A stretch of DNA of 64,000 nucleotides from positions 108,434-172,433 of the forward strand of contig JADJOY010000028.1 of the NCBI GenBank assembly GCA_016713535.1. The letters are read 5' to 3'. Shown piece after piece: positions 1-9,831 of the stretch. The stretch comes from JADJOY01 sp016713535 [NCBI: Deltaproteobacteria bacterium]. GTDB taxonomy: Bacteria; JADJOY01. Below the pieces are notes generated by a model. The model made no database searches. It saw only the letters and a list, made by a program, of their open reading frames with translations, and was not told the origin of the DNA. Every line of letters begins with the position of its first letter. The stretch's first letter is position 1. The translations under genes and the position numbers were made by a program.

Positions 1-2162
1 CGGCTCGAGTCCCCGGGACCGGTGGTGTGGTCACTCGGCAGCACCACGTAGTTGAGGTGCGGGACCTGTCCGGCCGCGAGCTGCGCCTCGAACTGAGCGC
101 GGAAGATGTCGATCCGCGATCGCGCGAGCGGGGGTGCCGCGCCCATCCCCGCGTCGAAGTAGCAATCCGGCGAGTTGGGGGCGCCGGGCGGTGCCTCGCC
201 GCTCGCGGTGTTGGTGCAACCCACCTGCAGGTCGTTGGGATAGCTCGGGTCGGTGTTGGCCTGGACCGCGGCGTAGGTGTCTGCGCGCTCGTCACCGGCG
301 ACCAGGATCCCCGCGGAGAGCTCGCCGTAGTTGCGAAACGAGATCGGCGGCGAGTGGCGCACCGCGGCATCGAACAGGAACCCCTTGGGCGGGTAGCTGA
401 CCGGGTAGATCCCGAAGTCGTAGGGCTTGCCGCGCTTCGAGTAGTTGGCGTGGATTCCCTTGACGGTGTAGTCGGTGACGTAGGCGCTGCTCGTGACGAC
501 GTGGCCGTCGAGCGACACCTCGCTGTCCTCGAAGAACCGGTCGAGGAGCACGAACTGACGCGAGAGCGCGTGCGCGTTGGGGGTGATCCCGCCCGCCGGC
601 CCGGGCGTGCCGTTGTCGCCGAACATCTCGAGCGCCGGGTCGCCGTCGCCCCGTGGATCGCTCCCGAAGATCTGGTCGTAGGAGCGGTTCTCCTTCACGA
701 CGTAGAAGACGTACTGGATCTGCTCGCTCGGGCCACCGCCAGGCGCCATCACCGGTGTGCTCGCCGGAGCGGCGACGCGCGTGCCGCTGCCGTCTCCCGG
801 GACGGTCGCCTTCTCCACCGTGGCCGTCGCCGCGGCGAAGTATGCGTCGGCCGGCACCGGCAACACCGCCACCTGCCCGGTCAGGAGCTGCGGCACGTAG
901 CTCGGGTAGGGCGACGGCGGACCGAAGGTCCAGTACTCGTAGGCAGGGTTGGGCACGGTGCCGATCCCGCGCGCCGCGGTCCACACCATCGTGCAGCCGT
1001 CCGGCGTCACCTGCACGTCGTGGGGGTAGTCCGCCGTCGGCAGCTTGCCGATCACGGAGTACGCGGCGGCGCCGCCGGGACGGGCCGTGAGGGCGATGGC
1101 GACGATCGCGTTCTCGCCGGCGTTTGCCACGTAGAGCGTGCCTCCGTCCGGCGCGAGCGCCAGCGCCACGGGGGCCGCGCCCGGCCCCTCGGGGCGTGCG
1201 AGCGAGATCGTCGCGACGATCGAGTCGGTGCGGGTGTCGAGGATCACGACCGCGTCGCGGTTCGACACGACCACGTAGAGCCGATCGGCGCGCGGATCGG
1301 CGAGGAGGTTCTGCGGGTGGGAGTTGTAGTCGCCGCCGCCTCCACCGAACCCCGCGATGGTGGTCGTGGAGCGGTCGGCCAGATCGATCTTGGTGAGGGT
1401 GCCGTCGAGCTCGTTGCTGACGTAAGCGAACCGGCCGCCGCGCTCGATGGCCGCGCCGTACGGGTAGGTCCCCGTCGGCACGGCGGTGCCAGTGCCGGAA
1501 GGCAGTGCGATCACGGCGGCCTGATCGGCCATGTTGAGCGCCGCTACCAAGGTGCGGCCATCGGGGCTGAGCGCGAGCCCCACCGGCCAGGCGGGCGAGA
1601 GCGGATAGGACTGGAGGCTGTTCTTGCGTCCGCTGCCGCCGGTCGTCGGCGGCAACGCGATGGGGGCCTGCTCGATCGCGAGGCCGGTCGCGGCGTCGCG
1701 CGCGAACACGTGGATCACGTCGCCGGTGATTCCCACCACGCCCGGCGGATCGATGGCGCCCTTCCCCGCCGGCTCGCCCGCGACGTACGCGGTGAGGCCG
1801 TCGGGGGAGAACACCATGCCGCCGAACGCGCCGGGCAACGGCAGCGTCTGGATCACCTGGCCGGAGGCCAGGTCGACGATCTGCACGTCGTCCAGGCCGT
1901 ACCCCGAATCGACCGCCCAGTACTCGCGCCCGTCCGGCGTGATGGCGCCGCCGAGCGGGAGGTTGCCCACCTGGGTCAGCCGTCCCACGGGTGACAGCGT
2001 GAAGCCGAGGTTGGGGATCGTGAAACGCGCCTGGTGGGTCGTCACCCTGTCGGCGCAGCGCCCGGGAATCACGACCTGCCCGGGTGGCGCGTCGCCGTGC
2101 TTGCTGCAGCCACCGAGCATCAACGAGAGCGAGAGCGTCGCCGCCGGCCACCGAGCGTTCAT
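1..2162 (-). CDS. Beta-propeller / phosphoesterase-family lipoprotein (3' end cut by window edge)
   Basis: Runs leftward off the window, so the C-terminus is missing; at least 720 codons are present. The ATG at 2162-2160 follows a GGGAGG purine run about 13 nt upstream. The N-terminus is a lipoprotein signal with lipobox LGGC and the lipidated Cys at residue 19. Residues about 40-440 hold repeated YVSNE-, LSPDGRTL- and YVANAGENAIV-like segments typical of YncE/40-residue beta-propellers. From about residue 480 comes VKENRSYDQIFGSD, the metal-binding signature of the phosphoesterase family that includes phospholipase C and acid phosphatase AcpA. It is followed by DGHVVTSSAYVTDYTVKG and LPSDHTTGPG. 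The architecture matches known YncE/alkaline-phosphatase-like fusions. Substrate unknown; location inferred as outer membrane or periplasm. Confidence 0.85.
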   Translation of the reverse strand, partial: MNARWPAATLSLSLMLGGCSKHGDAPPGQVVIPGRCADRVTTHQARFTIPNLGFTLSPVGRLTQVGNLPLGGAITPDGREYWAVDSGYGLDDVQIVDLASGQVIQTLPLPGAFGGMVFSPDGLTAYVAGEPAGKGAIDPPGVVGITGDVIHVFARDAATGLAIEQAPIALPPTTGGSGRKNSLQSYPLSPAWPVGLALSPDGRTLVAALNMADQAAVIALPSGTGTAVPTGTYPYGAAIERGGRFAYVSNELDGTLTKIDLADRSTTTIAGFGGGGGDYNSHPQNLLADPRADRLYVVVSNRDAVVILDTRTDSIVATISLARPEGPGAAPVALALAPDGGTLYVANAGENAIVAIALTARPGGAAAYSVIGKLPTADYPHDVQVTPDGCTMVWTAARGIGTVPNPAYEYWTFGPPSPYPSYVPQLLTGQVAVLPVPADAYFAAATATVEKATVPGDGSGTRVAAPASTPVMAPGGGPSEQIQYVFYVVKENRSYDQIFGSDPRGDGDPALEMFGDNGTPGPAGGITPNAHALSRQFVLLDRFFEDSEVSLDGHVVTSSAYVTDYTVKGIHANYSKRGKPYDFGIYPVSYPPKGFLFDAAVRHSPPISFRNYGELSAGILVAGDERADTYAAVQANTDPSYPNDLQVGCTNTASGEAPPGAPNSPDCYFDAGMGAAPPLARSRIDIFRAQFEAQLAAGQVPHLNYVVLPSDHTTGPGDSS

Positions 2163-2914
2163 TCCTCGTCGTCCTCCCAGGGGGCGCGTTGGACGCTGCG
2201 CGCGAACGTGCTTCCGGGTCCGGCCCGACCGTCCGGCGTTCCGACACCAAGCCGGGATCGCGCGCTCGGGACGCGCCGGCTCCGCCCCGCCAACGAGCCG
2301 ACGACCCGGTCCAAATCGGATGGGGACGCACCCGGTTGCACGTCCGCTGCCAAGCCACGCCGAGGCCAACGCCGAGCCCCGCTGGCGCGGCTCACTGCAT
2401 TGCGTCCGGGCTTTTCGGCCGGTGTTCGTGTTTCGCCTGCCTGCGTGGCCGCTCGATGCCGATCACGAACTCACGGGGGTCAACCTGGCCCATGGCGAAT
2501 CGGCTGGCGGCGCGCTCCCGGCTACGGTCCGACGTCGGCTCCGCCTTCGGCGCGTTCGAGGCCCCCCTCGCCGGCCCCGCGTTACGGGCGCGTGCTCCCT
2601 GGATCGCGTGGCGAGTCGCGCGATGGTGTGGTCGCCGCGCGGCTGCCGCGCACGGTCGACGCGCGGCGCTCCGCGAAGGCCTGTGGCGACCCGACCCCTG
2701 TCACCGCGGCGCGCGCGTCCGGCGGTGCGAGTCTGAGAAGATCCTGGATGATCGGGGTCTTCGCGACGCGGGCCCGGAAGGGCTCCTCCGGGAGAGGCCG
2801 CGCGCCCGACGCCTGCGCCAGTCCCGTACTGCGTCGCCGTCGAGCGCAACGGCGTCGTGGTGCCTACCCGGACTCGGTACGCCGTTTGCTCTGTTTTCAG
2901 TTCCGGGGTCAGCC
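2163..2914. other. Intergenic region, no gene recognised
   Basis: About 750 bases between a leftward and a rightward gene. Open frames exist on both strands, but their translations are Arg/Pro/Ala-rich with no recognisable domain, as expected of chance frames in very GC-rich DNA. It should contain the promoters for the two divergent genes. I could not pick a convincing -35/-10 pair. Confidence 0.4.
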
Positions 2915-4696
2915 ATGGACCGACCGGTACGGAATCTCGCGGAGCTCGCTGCGCAAAGTTGTAAATCTTTTGCAAAACTCCCAGCGCTCGGCACCAAGCT
3001 CGACGGACAGTGGAGGTGGACGAGCTTTCGCGAGCTCGGTGGGTTCGTCGATCGCTGCCGCGCCGGCCTGCACGCTCTCGGCGTGGGCAGCGGGGACGTC
3101 GTCGCGATCGTCGCCGACAACCGCCTCGAGTGGGCGGTCACCTACTACGCGACCGCCGGGCTCGAGGCCGTGTTCGTGCCGATGTACGAGGCGCAGCGGC
3201 CCGCGGAGTGGAAGTTCATCCTCGACGAGTGCGGCGCCAAGGTGGTGCTCGCTCGCGCCAGCGGGCCCTACGAACGCCTGCTCGAGCTGCGCGCGGAGCT
3301 GCCGAACCTCGAGCACCTGATCGGCATCGGGCTTCCGCCCGACGACCCGAGCTCGTTCGACGCGCTGCTCACGGCCGGGGCGCGGGCGCCGGTCGAGACG
3401 CGCGACCCCGCACCGACGGCGCTGGCGGGGCTCATCTACACGTCGGGCACCACCGGCTGGCCCAAGGGCGTGATGCTGACCCACGGCAACCTCGCCTCGA
3501 ACGTGAGCACGGCCAGGGCGGTCTTCCCGCTCTCGCCCGACGACCGAACGCTCTCGTTCCTGCCTGGGCTCACTCCTACGGGCAGCTCGAGCTCAACTAC
3601 GTGCTCGCGCAAGGCGCCTCGCTGGCGCTCAACGACGATCTCGCGCACCTGCTCTCGAACCTCGCCGAGGTCAAGCCGACGATGCTCGTGACCGTCCCGC
3701 GCATCTTCAACCGCGTGTACGGGGCCGTGCGTCACGACATGGCGCGGCGACCGCGCCCTCCTCCAGCGGCTCTTCGAGGACGGCGTCCACGCCGCCACCC
3801 GCCGCGGCCGCGGCGAGGCGATCAGCGTTCGCGAGCGGCTCGAGCACGCGCTGGCCGACAGGCTGATGTTCCGCAAGGTCCGCGCCCGCTTCGGCGGGCG
3901 GCTCGAATACGTGCTCTCCGCGAGCGCCGCGCTCAGCAAGGAGGTCGCCGAGTTCGTCGACGCGCTCGGGCTGCGCGTCTACGAGGGATACGGCCTCACC
4001 GAGACGAGCCCGATGGTGACGGCGAACACCCGCGACGCGCGGCGCCTGGGCAGCGTGGGCAAGGTGATCCCGGGCGTTCGTGTCGCGATCGACACCTCGC
4101 TCGGCGACGCCCCCGGCCAGGGCGAGATCGTGGTGTACGGCCCGAACGTCACGCAGGGCTACTACCGCCGCCCCGAGGAGAACGAGAAGGTGCTCACGGC
4201 CGACGGTGGTCTCCGCACCGGCGACCTCGGCTACTTTGACGCCGACGGCTTCCTCTACGTCACCGGTCGCATCAAGGAGCAGTACAAGCTCTCGAACGGA
4301 AAGTACGTGATGCCCGGGCCGCTCGAGGAGGAGCTCAAGCTCTCGCCCTACATCGCCAACGTCATGCTGCACGGCGCGAACCGGCCCTACAACGTGGCGC
4401 TCGTGGTGATCGACGAGCCGGCAGTGCGCGAGTGGCTCTCGCAGCAAGGCGGCGAGCTCGACGACCTCACCAGCGACCCGCGCGTCGAGCGACTGATCGA
4501 CGACGAGGTTCGGCGAGCGGCGAGCTCGTTCCGAGGGTTCGAGGTCCCGCGCCGCGTGCTCCTCGTCCGCGAGGACTTCACGACCGAAAACGACCTCCTC
4601 ACCCCCACCCTCAAGCTCAAGCGCCGCAACGTCGAAAAACGCCACGGCGCCGCGCTCGACGAGCTCTACGGCGGCGACGCCGAGGCGAAGGTCTAG
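2915..4696 (+). pseudogene. Long-chain acyl-CoA synthetase (AMP-forming), broken by two frameshifts
   Basis: Encodes an ANL-superfamily ligase that activates fatty acids to acyl-CoA via acyl-AMP. The three pieces lie in three frames. Piece one (from ATG 2915) carries the P-loop YTSGTTGWPKG near residue 174. Piece two begins near 3565 (WAHSYGQLELNYVLAQG). Piece three begins near 3745 (GDRALLQRLFEDG, then YEGYGLTETSPM, RTGDLGYFD, GRIKEQYKLSNGKY and a C-terminal TPTLKLKR). Restored length is about 594 aa, normal for FadD15/FACL proteins. The first lesion looks like one C lost from CCC in the codons for FLPWAHSYG. The second is a +1 or -2 change near 3745. All motifs survive and the lengths compensate, so sequencing error is as likely as real inactivation. 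Confidence 0.85.
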
Positions 4697-4703
4697 GCGC
4701 GGC

Positions 4704-4723
4704 GGGCGGCGGCCGGGCCGCCC
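4704..4723 (+). repeat. GC-rich hairpin with CTAC tail, 3' of acyl-CoA synthetase
   Basis: A 7-bp perfect stem (GGGCGGC/GCCGCCC) with a 6-nt loop starts 7 nt after the synthetase stop codon and is followed by TAC. It resembles the hairpins at 7611, 15735, 15912 and 16000. Probably a dispersed REP-like 3'-end element or terminator; there is no U-tract. Confidence 0.45.
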
Positions 4724-4931
4724 TACACGACCGTCACCACGACCGGCGCCGCGGCGGTGCCCCACCGCGAGCTGGGTTGTCACGAACGGTCGCGAGCGGG
4801 CGCACGCGCGAGCGAAACGACCACGTCGGGATCGGCCGTGGCTCGTCCCCACCTACCCGACCCATTCGCGCAACTGCACCCGTCGCGCGCGTGCGTGACG
4901 GGCTCGACCCCGAGGTGAAACACTGGCGGGC

Positions 4932-7610
4932 GTGGCGCCAGAGACGAGCTACCGTCCATGGTCCGCGGGCCGTCTTGGCGAGCCTGCCGACCGCCCTTGC
5001 TGTGCGCTATGGCTCGCGCTGCTCGCGTGCTTGGCGCTCGGGTGCGGCGGCGGATCGGGCGGCGACGGTGCGGTCGGCGGCAGCGCGCCGATCGCGCGGC
5101 TCCGCGTCCCCGCGGCGGCGAGCGTCGGCGTGCCAGTGGGCGTGAACGCGCTCGGGTCGAGCGGCGGCATCGATCGCTACCGGTTCGACTTCGGCGACGG
5201 CCAAGCCGCGGTCTCGCGGCCGAGCGGCTACGCCCTGCGCGCTTACTCCGCTCCTGGCCGCTATACGGTGCGCGTGACGGTGAGCGGGCCGGGCGGCCAG
5301 GCCTCGGCGGAGTCCGAGGTCGAGGTGGTCAGCGAGCGCGGCCCCAGCGCTCGCTTCGACCTTCCTTCCGACCGCGCGCGGCCGTCGTGGGGCGAGATCC
5401 CGTGGCCGAGCGACCTCTTCCGGAACGAGCTCGGCTACCTGGCCGTCGACGGAGTGAACGTCGCCAACTCGATCGCGAAGCGCGTGCTCGAGACGGGGCT
5501 GAATCAGCTCCGCGGGTTCGGGACCACCTCGGCGGCATACGTGTGGCTCGACGGCGACCTCGACCCTCGCTCGCTGCCCACGAGCCCCGAGGACTCGCTC
5601 GCCCCCGGCAGCCCCGTCGTGCTCGTGAACGTCGATTCCGCCTCGACGCGCTACCGCGAGCGCGTGCCCGTGGTGGTCGACTGGGACGCCCCCGATCGCC
5701 GGCTCTCGGTGATGCCCGAGCCCGGCGTGCCGCTGGTACCCAAGACCCGCTACGCGCTGATCGTCCGGACCGATCTCTGGGGCGCTCGCGCCGGCACACC
5801 GGCCGGCAGCCTCACCGCACCCCAGACGCTCGCCGCCCTGCTCCGAGGCGAGACACCCGCGGTGCCGAGCGGCGCCGTGGCGCGCGCGCTCACCGACGAT
5901 CTCGCCGCAGCGCTGGCGGGCGAGGCGGACTTCCCCGGCGGCGACCTGAGCGGGATCGCCGCCGCCAGCGTGTTCACCACCCAGCCGATCGAGGACGACG
6001 TCCTCGCGATCCGCAACGCCATGGAGCGCGGCGATCCCGCCATCCCCGACCCGGCGCCCCGCTTCGATCCACGTTTCATCTTCGGCGCGGGCGGGCGCGC
6101 CACGCTCGACGAGCTGCTCGGCGCGCAGCCCGAGGATCGTCCGGCGCTCGAGCCGCGCGCGCACCAGCACGTCGCCACGATCGTCACCCGTGCGTGGTTC
6201 CGCGCACCTCGCTACCTGGCCGTCGATCCCCACTTCCTCGACCCCTACGGAGGCACGTTCGTGGGCCAGAACGGCAGCCCCGAGGTGCAGGGTAGCTGGG
6301 AGATCCCTTTCAGCCTGGCGCTCCCAGCCACCCCGCCGCAGCCCGCCGGGTACCCGGTGGTGATCGCGCAGCACGGTCTCGGCGCGGAGCGCTCGCAGGA
6401 GCTGCTCGTTCTCGCGAACACGCTCTGCGCCGAGGGGTTCGCGGTCGCGTCCATCGACGCGATCCAGCACGGCGACCGCCTCGACCTCGCGGGACTCTCG
6501 CCTCGGCTCTACGCGCTGCTCGAGCCGGTGTTCGCGTCGCTCGGCTTCGACATCGCGCGGCTCGCCGTCGACGAGCGGCCCAACCAACCTGGCAGCACGC
6601 TCACCGGGTCCGACGGCTGGGCCGACGACGGCGACAGCGACGGCGCCCGCGTCGGCTTCATCGACGGGCTCGTCAACCTCGCGGGGTTCCGCGACAACCT
6701 GCGCCAGAACATCGTCGACCACATGGCGTTCGCGCGCATGCTGCGCACCTTCGATGCGGAGATCCCCGGTGTCGGCCGGGTGCGCCTCGACCCCGCCCAG
6801 CTTCACTACTCGGGCACCAGCCTCGGCGGCGTGCTGGGCGCCAACTTCGTGGCGTTCGAGCCCACGCTTCGGGCCGCGAACCTGCACAGCGCGGGCGGCG
6901 CGCTCGGCGTCAATCTGCTCGTCAACTCGCCCGGGGTCGGTGGGCTCGTCGGGCCGCTCTTGACCACGGTCTTCGGCGCCACGCCGGAGGGGCTCCAGAA
7001 CGACTTCTCACCGCTCGTGAACCTGGCGCAGGCCATCCTCGACGCCGGCGACCCGGTGAACGTCGCGCGCCACGCGCTGCGTGAGCCGCTCGTCTACGCC
7101 TCGGGGCCCGCGGAGCCGCGCTCCGTGCTCGTACTCGAGGCGATGTGGGACTGGCTCATCCCCAACTCCTCGACCGAGGCGCTCGCGCGCGCGTTCGGGC
7201 TCTCGCTCCTCGAGCCGTCGTACCGGACCGTGCCTGGAATCCCATCGGGCGGGCCACGCATCGAGGGCAACGTGAACGGGAAGACCGGTGCCCTGGCGCA
7301 GTACTCGCCGGCCGAGCACGGCACGATCTACTCGTCGTGGCAGGGGCGCATCTCCGAGCAGCAGGGGTTCCCGTTCCCGAGCGGCGAGCGCTTCCGGCCG
7401 CTCGCGCACGAGTTCACGGTGCGACAACCGGTCGAAGAAGCGATGGCGCAGGTCCGCGATTTCTTCGTGAGCGCGCGCGAGGGTGGTGCGGGCCTCGTGG
7501 AGGCGAAGGGCGGCTACGCGCCGCGGCATGACTACGACGACGACGGCTTCCTCGACGACGACGAGCTCGCCGCCGGCACCGATCCCAACGATCCCGGCTC
7601 CCACCCATGA
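4932..7610 (+). CDS. PKD-domain, alpha/beta-hydrolase (lipase-like) lipoprotein
   Basis: An 892-aa exported protein from a GTG start. The hydrophobic segment ends in lipobox LALGC, with the lipidated Cys at residue 38. The n-region is long and the true start could lie further in. Residues about 45-135 form a PKD-like beta-sandwich (YRFDFGDGQ, APGRYTVRVTV). A mid region with VFTTQPIEDDVLAIRN recalls the N-terminal domain of bacterial virulence lipases such as VolA. The hydrolase core follows: VIAQHGLGAERSQ near 474 and nucleophile elbow YSGTSLGGVLG near 629. The C-terminus has an acidic DYDDDGFLDDDELAAGTDP stretch of the thrombospondin-3/calcium-binding type. I infer a surface lipase or esterase; the substrate is unknown. 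Confidence 0.8.
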   Translation: MAPETSYRPWSAGRLGEPADRPCCALWLALLACLALGCGGGSGGDGAVGGSAPIARLRVPAAASVGVPVGVNALGSSGGIDRYRFDFGDGQAAVSRPSGYALRAYSAPGRYTVRVTVSGPGGQASAESEVEVVSERGPSARFDLPSDRARPSWGEIPWPSDLFRNELGYLAVDGVNVANSIAKRVLETGLNQLRGFGTTSAAYVWLDGDLDPRSLPTSPEDSLAPGSPVVLVNVDSASTRYRERVPVVVDWDAPDRRLSVMPEPGVPLVPKTRYALIVRTDLWGARAGTPAGSLTAPQTLAALLRGETPAVPSGAVARALTDDLAAALAGEADFPGGDLSGIAAASVFTTQPIEDDVLAIRNAMERGDPAIPDPAPRFDPRFIFGAGGRATLDELLGAQPEDRPALEPRAHQHVATIVTRAWFRAPRYLAVDPHFLDPYGGTFVGQNGSPEVQGSWEIPFSLALPATPPQPAGYPVVIAQHGLGAERSQELLVLANTLCAEGFAVASIDAIQHGDRLDLAGLSPRLYALLEPVFASLGFDIARLAVDERPNQPGSTLTGSDGWADDGDSDGARVGFIDGLVNLAGFRDNLRQNIVDHMAFARMLRTFDAEIPGVGRVRLDPAQLHYSGTSLGGVLGANFVAFEPTLRAANLHSAGGALGVNLLVNSPGVGGLVGPLLTTVFGATPEGLQNDFSPLVNLAQAILDAGDPVNVARHALREPLVYASGPAEPRSVLVLEAMWDWLIPNSSTEALARAFGLSLLEPSYRTVPGIPSGGPRIEGNVNGKTGALAQYSPAEHGTIYSSWQGRISEQQGFPFPSGERFRPLAHEFTVRQPVEEAMAQVRDFFVSAREGGAGLVEAKGGYAPRHDYDDDGFLDDDELAAGTDPNDPGSHP

Positions 7611-7630
7611 GGGCGGGCGTGAGCCCGCCC
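7611..7630 (+). terminator. Perfect hairpin abutting the stop codon of the lipase-like gene
   Basis: GGGCGGGC pairs with GCCCGCCC (8 bp) around a GTGA (GNRA-class) tetraloop, starting at the base after the TGA stop. There is no T-run. Same family as the hairpins at 4704, 15735, 15912 and 16000; likely a transcript 3'-end structure. Confidence 0.45.
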
Positions 7631-7984
7631 ACAGCTCCGACGGCGCTCGATCCCCGTTCGGGATGAGCGCGTAGCCCCGGGCGCGAGCCCCCGCGGAGCG
7701 GACAGGAGCGGAACCGATCGATCCCGTTCCCGGGCGCCTTCGCGGCCGCCCTGCGCACTCACGCGCCGTTCGCCGCGAGGTCGAAGGCGGCGGGGTGCAA
7801 ATGCAGCAGTCGGGCGAGCCAGCGGCCTTCGAGGTGCGAACGCTCTGCTGGAACGGGTCGATCGGCCAGGCGCTCGGCTGCGTGGTCGAGTGGCCGTCCC
7901 GGCCGACCAAGAGCCCGTCCGAGCCTCACCAGCCGACGCGCGCCCGAGCGTGAACGTCGATCGGGTGGTCGCCTGGGTGCCGGC
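7631..7984. other. Intergenic region, no gene recognised
   Basis: About 350 bases between convergent genes. The only small frame of note is an ATG at 7801 giving about 50 codons on the plus strand, with no recognisable motif. I do not call it a gene. Confidence 0.4.
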
Positions 7985-8743
7985 TCAGGGCGCCGCGCCG
8001 CTCGCCCGGCGCTGCGGGGCGTGCCCGCGACCGAGTAGCCGCCGCTTCTTCAGGACGCGGATCACGGTGTAGGCGATCACCAGCGGCACGTAGCCCAGCG
8101 CCAGCAGCTGCACCGTGTGCGCGCTCGCCGCATAGCCCTGATACCGCACGCGCTCCCAGATGAGCAGCGCGATCGCGCAAGCGATCCAGTAGAAGGTGGT
8201 GCCGTACTCCTTGCGCGCCACCAGGCTCCAGTTGAAAACCAGGCCCTCAGCGGTCTGGCGGAGCCCGCGGAAGTCGACCCAGAACCTCGGCACGCGTCGG
8301 CAGTAGTCCTCGTACTCGGCGCCGAAGTGACCGCGCAGCCACTGCTCCTCGGCGGCCACGATGGCGCTGTAGGACACCAGGTAGAAACTCGCTCCGAGCA
8401 GCAGGAACCACGGCGAACCGTGGATCACCATGAGGCCAATGACCACCAGCACGTTGCCCACGTAGAGCGGGTTCCGGCAGTGGGCGAAGAGGCCATCCTG
8501 CACCAGCACGTCGGCCTGGATCGTCTTGTTCACTCCTCCGCGCCGGATGTACGCGAACCCGATCACCGCGAAGCGCAGCGCCTGGCCGGTCAACGACGTC
8601 AGGAGGCCGAGGGCGTCGGCGGCCCTATCGCGGGCGATCGTGCCGCCCCACAGGACGGGACCCGTGGCCAGGGCCAGCGTGACGAACACCAGCGTGAAGA
8701 CGATGTCGCGATACTTGAAGAGGAAATTACCGAGTCGAATCAT
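7985..8743 (-). CDS. Isoprenylcysteine carboxyl methyltransferase (ICMT)/PEMT-family membrane methyltransferase
   Basis: A 252-aa polytopic membrane protein with about five or six hydrophobic helices. It carries the ICMT/phospholipid-methyltransferase SAM-binding signature: HCRNPLYVGNVLVVIG in the middle, followed by EEQWLRGHFGAEYEDYCRRV and PRFW. These are the conserved R-x-P-x-Y and E-E-x-x-L elements of the family. It lies 30 bp downstream of the CmoA-like gene on the same strand, so the two probably form an operon. The acceptor is unknown: bacterial members methylate small lipids or unknown substrates rather than prenylated proteins. Confidence 0.75.
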   Translation of the reverse strand: MIRLGNFLFKYRDIVFTLVFVTLALATGPVLWGGTIARDRAADALGLLTSLTGQALRFAVIGFAYIRRGGVNKTIQADVLVQDGLFAHCRNPLYVGNVLVVIGLMVIHGSPWFLLLGASFYLVSYSAIVAAEEQWLRGHFGAEYEDYCRRVPRFWVDFRGLRQTAEGLVFNWSLVARKEYGTTFYWIACAIALLIWERVRYQGYAASAHTVQLLALGYVPLVIAYTVIRVLKKRRLLGRGHAPQRRASGAAP

Positions 8744-8773
8744 GTTGGTCGAGGCGATCCGAGCGCGCGCCGG

Positions 8774-9526
8774 TCACTTGACCGCGAGCATTCCGCAGAA
8801 GTTGTGCCACTTGAAGAAGATGTCGAGCTGCCCGAACCCTGCGGCACGCAACAGATCCAGATTCTCCTGGAAGTGATAGGGAACGAGGACGTTTTCCAGA
8901 GCCTCGCGCTTCTGCGCGATTTCCAGCTCCGAGTAGCCGTTGGCCCGCTTGAACTCGTAATAGTGCTTGACGAACAGGCGGTTGAGAAGCGAGTGCTCAC
9001 CCAGCACCTTCTCCACGAGAATCAAGACTCCACCCTCGCGCATTCCCCGGTAGATGTTCGCGACCACGTCGTTGCGCTTGAGCGGCCGCACGAACTGCAA
9101 GGTGAGCGTGAGGATGACGACCGATGCGTCGTGGATGTCGAGTGGTTCGTTCAGGTCGCCCAGGCGCAGCTCGTACGGTCGCTGGAAGCCGTGCTTTTCC
9201 AGCTTCGCGCGCGCTTCGTCCAGCATGGCGGCGGACGAGTCCACACCGATGAAGCGGTACTCCTGGTCGCGGGGAAGGAAGTTGTCGAGGTTGAGAAAGG
9301 TGGTGCCCGTGGAGCAGCCGAGGTCGTAGATGGCGGTTCCCGGGATCGCGAAGTCGGTCACGAACTCACCGATCATGCGCTGCAGCTCGCCGTAGAGCGG
9401 CACCGAACGCGACAGCATGTCGTCGAACACGACAGCCGTGGCGGGACCGAAGTTGAAGTCGTTGACCAGCGCGCGCCGCTCCGCGAAGAGGGCGTCGCGC
9501 TGCTCGAGGGGATCCTTAGCGTCCAT
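8774..9526 (-). CDS. cmoA: CmoA-like carboxy-SAM synthase / SAM-dependent enzyme
   Basis: A 250-aa class I SAM-binding protein. Motif I is YDLGCSTGTTFLNLDNF and motif II is FIGVDSSAAML. CmoA-like hallmarks include FDDMLSRSVP near the N-terminus, VVILTLTLQFVRP, and FKRANGYSELEIAQKREALEN, which closely tracks the E. coli CmoA stretch of the same length and order. CmoA converts SAM plus prephenate to carboxy-SAM for tRNA cmo5U34 synthesis. The partner CmoB is not in this window. The ATG at 9526 is preceded by GGAGGT at good spacing. An unrelated methyltransferase paired with the downstream ICMT gene is the main alternative. Confidence 0.75.
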   Translation of the reverse strand: MDAKDPLEQRDALFAERRALVNDFNFGPATAVVFDDMLSRSVPLYGELQRMIGEFVTDFAIPGTAIYDLGCSTGTTFLNLDNFLPRDQEYRFIGVDSSAAMLDEARAKLEKHGFQRPYELRLGDLNEPLDIHDASVVILTLTLQFVRPLKRNDVVANIYRGMREGGVLILVEKVLGEHSLLNRLFVKHYYEFKRANGYSELEIAQKREALENVLVPYHFQENLDLLRAAGFGQLDIFFKWHNFCGMLAVK

Positions 9527-9831
9527 CGCGACCTCCGCCGGTCCGAGCTCCGTGACGAACAGCCGCCGTGTTCACGCCGTTCATGTCCGAACCATCCTCC
9601 GTCACGGGTGGGGCGTTGCTGTCGGCCACCCAGCCGAGCCGATCTCGATCCTGCCACTCAAGCACGACTTCATCGACCTTGACAGGCCCCCGGCCGGACT
9701 CGGCCACCCTGGGCCGGGCACAGGAACCTCGGGGACCTCGCCTCGGGTGCCGCGTCGAGGTCGTCGCCGCGTCTCGATCGCGCCCGGGCACACCGCGTCC
9801 ACGCGGTTTCGCTCACGTGCGTGGTCGAGCG
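9527..9831. other. Intergenic region, no gene recognised
   Basis: About 300 bases between the CmoA-like gene and the Doc remnant. It contains no continuation of the Doc reading frame (no HPFVDGNKRT-type Fic motif), so the toxin was lost here rather than displaced. Confidence 0.35.

Noticed and set aside
27-1994. A 655-codon plus-strand open frame opposite the propeller/phosphoesterase gene
   Set aside because: Translation is Arg/Val/Gly/His-rich with no domain. The minus-strand frame has a signal peptide, propeller repeats and the ENRSYDQIFG signature. Long antisense frames are expected at this GC content.
2463-2975. A 170-codon minus-strand frame in the gap before the acyl-CoA synthetase
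   Set aside because: Pro/Arg/Thr-rich with no motif; it crosses the synthetase start region and has no ribosome site I could support.
5007-6887. A 626-codon minus-strand frame inside the lipase-like lipoprotein gene
   Set aside because: Antisense shadow with Glu/Arg/Val-biased composition and no recognisable fold.
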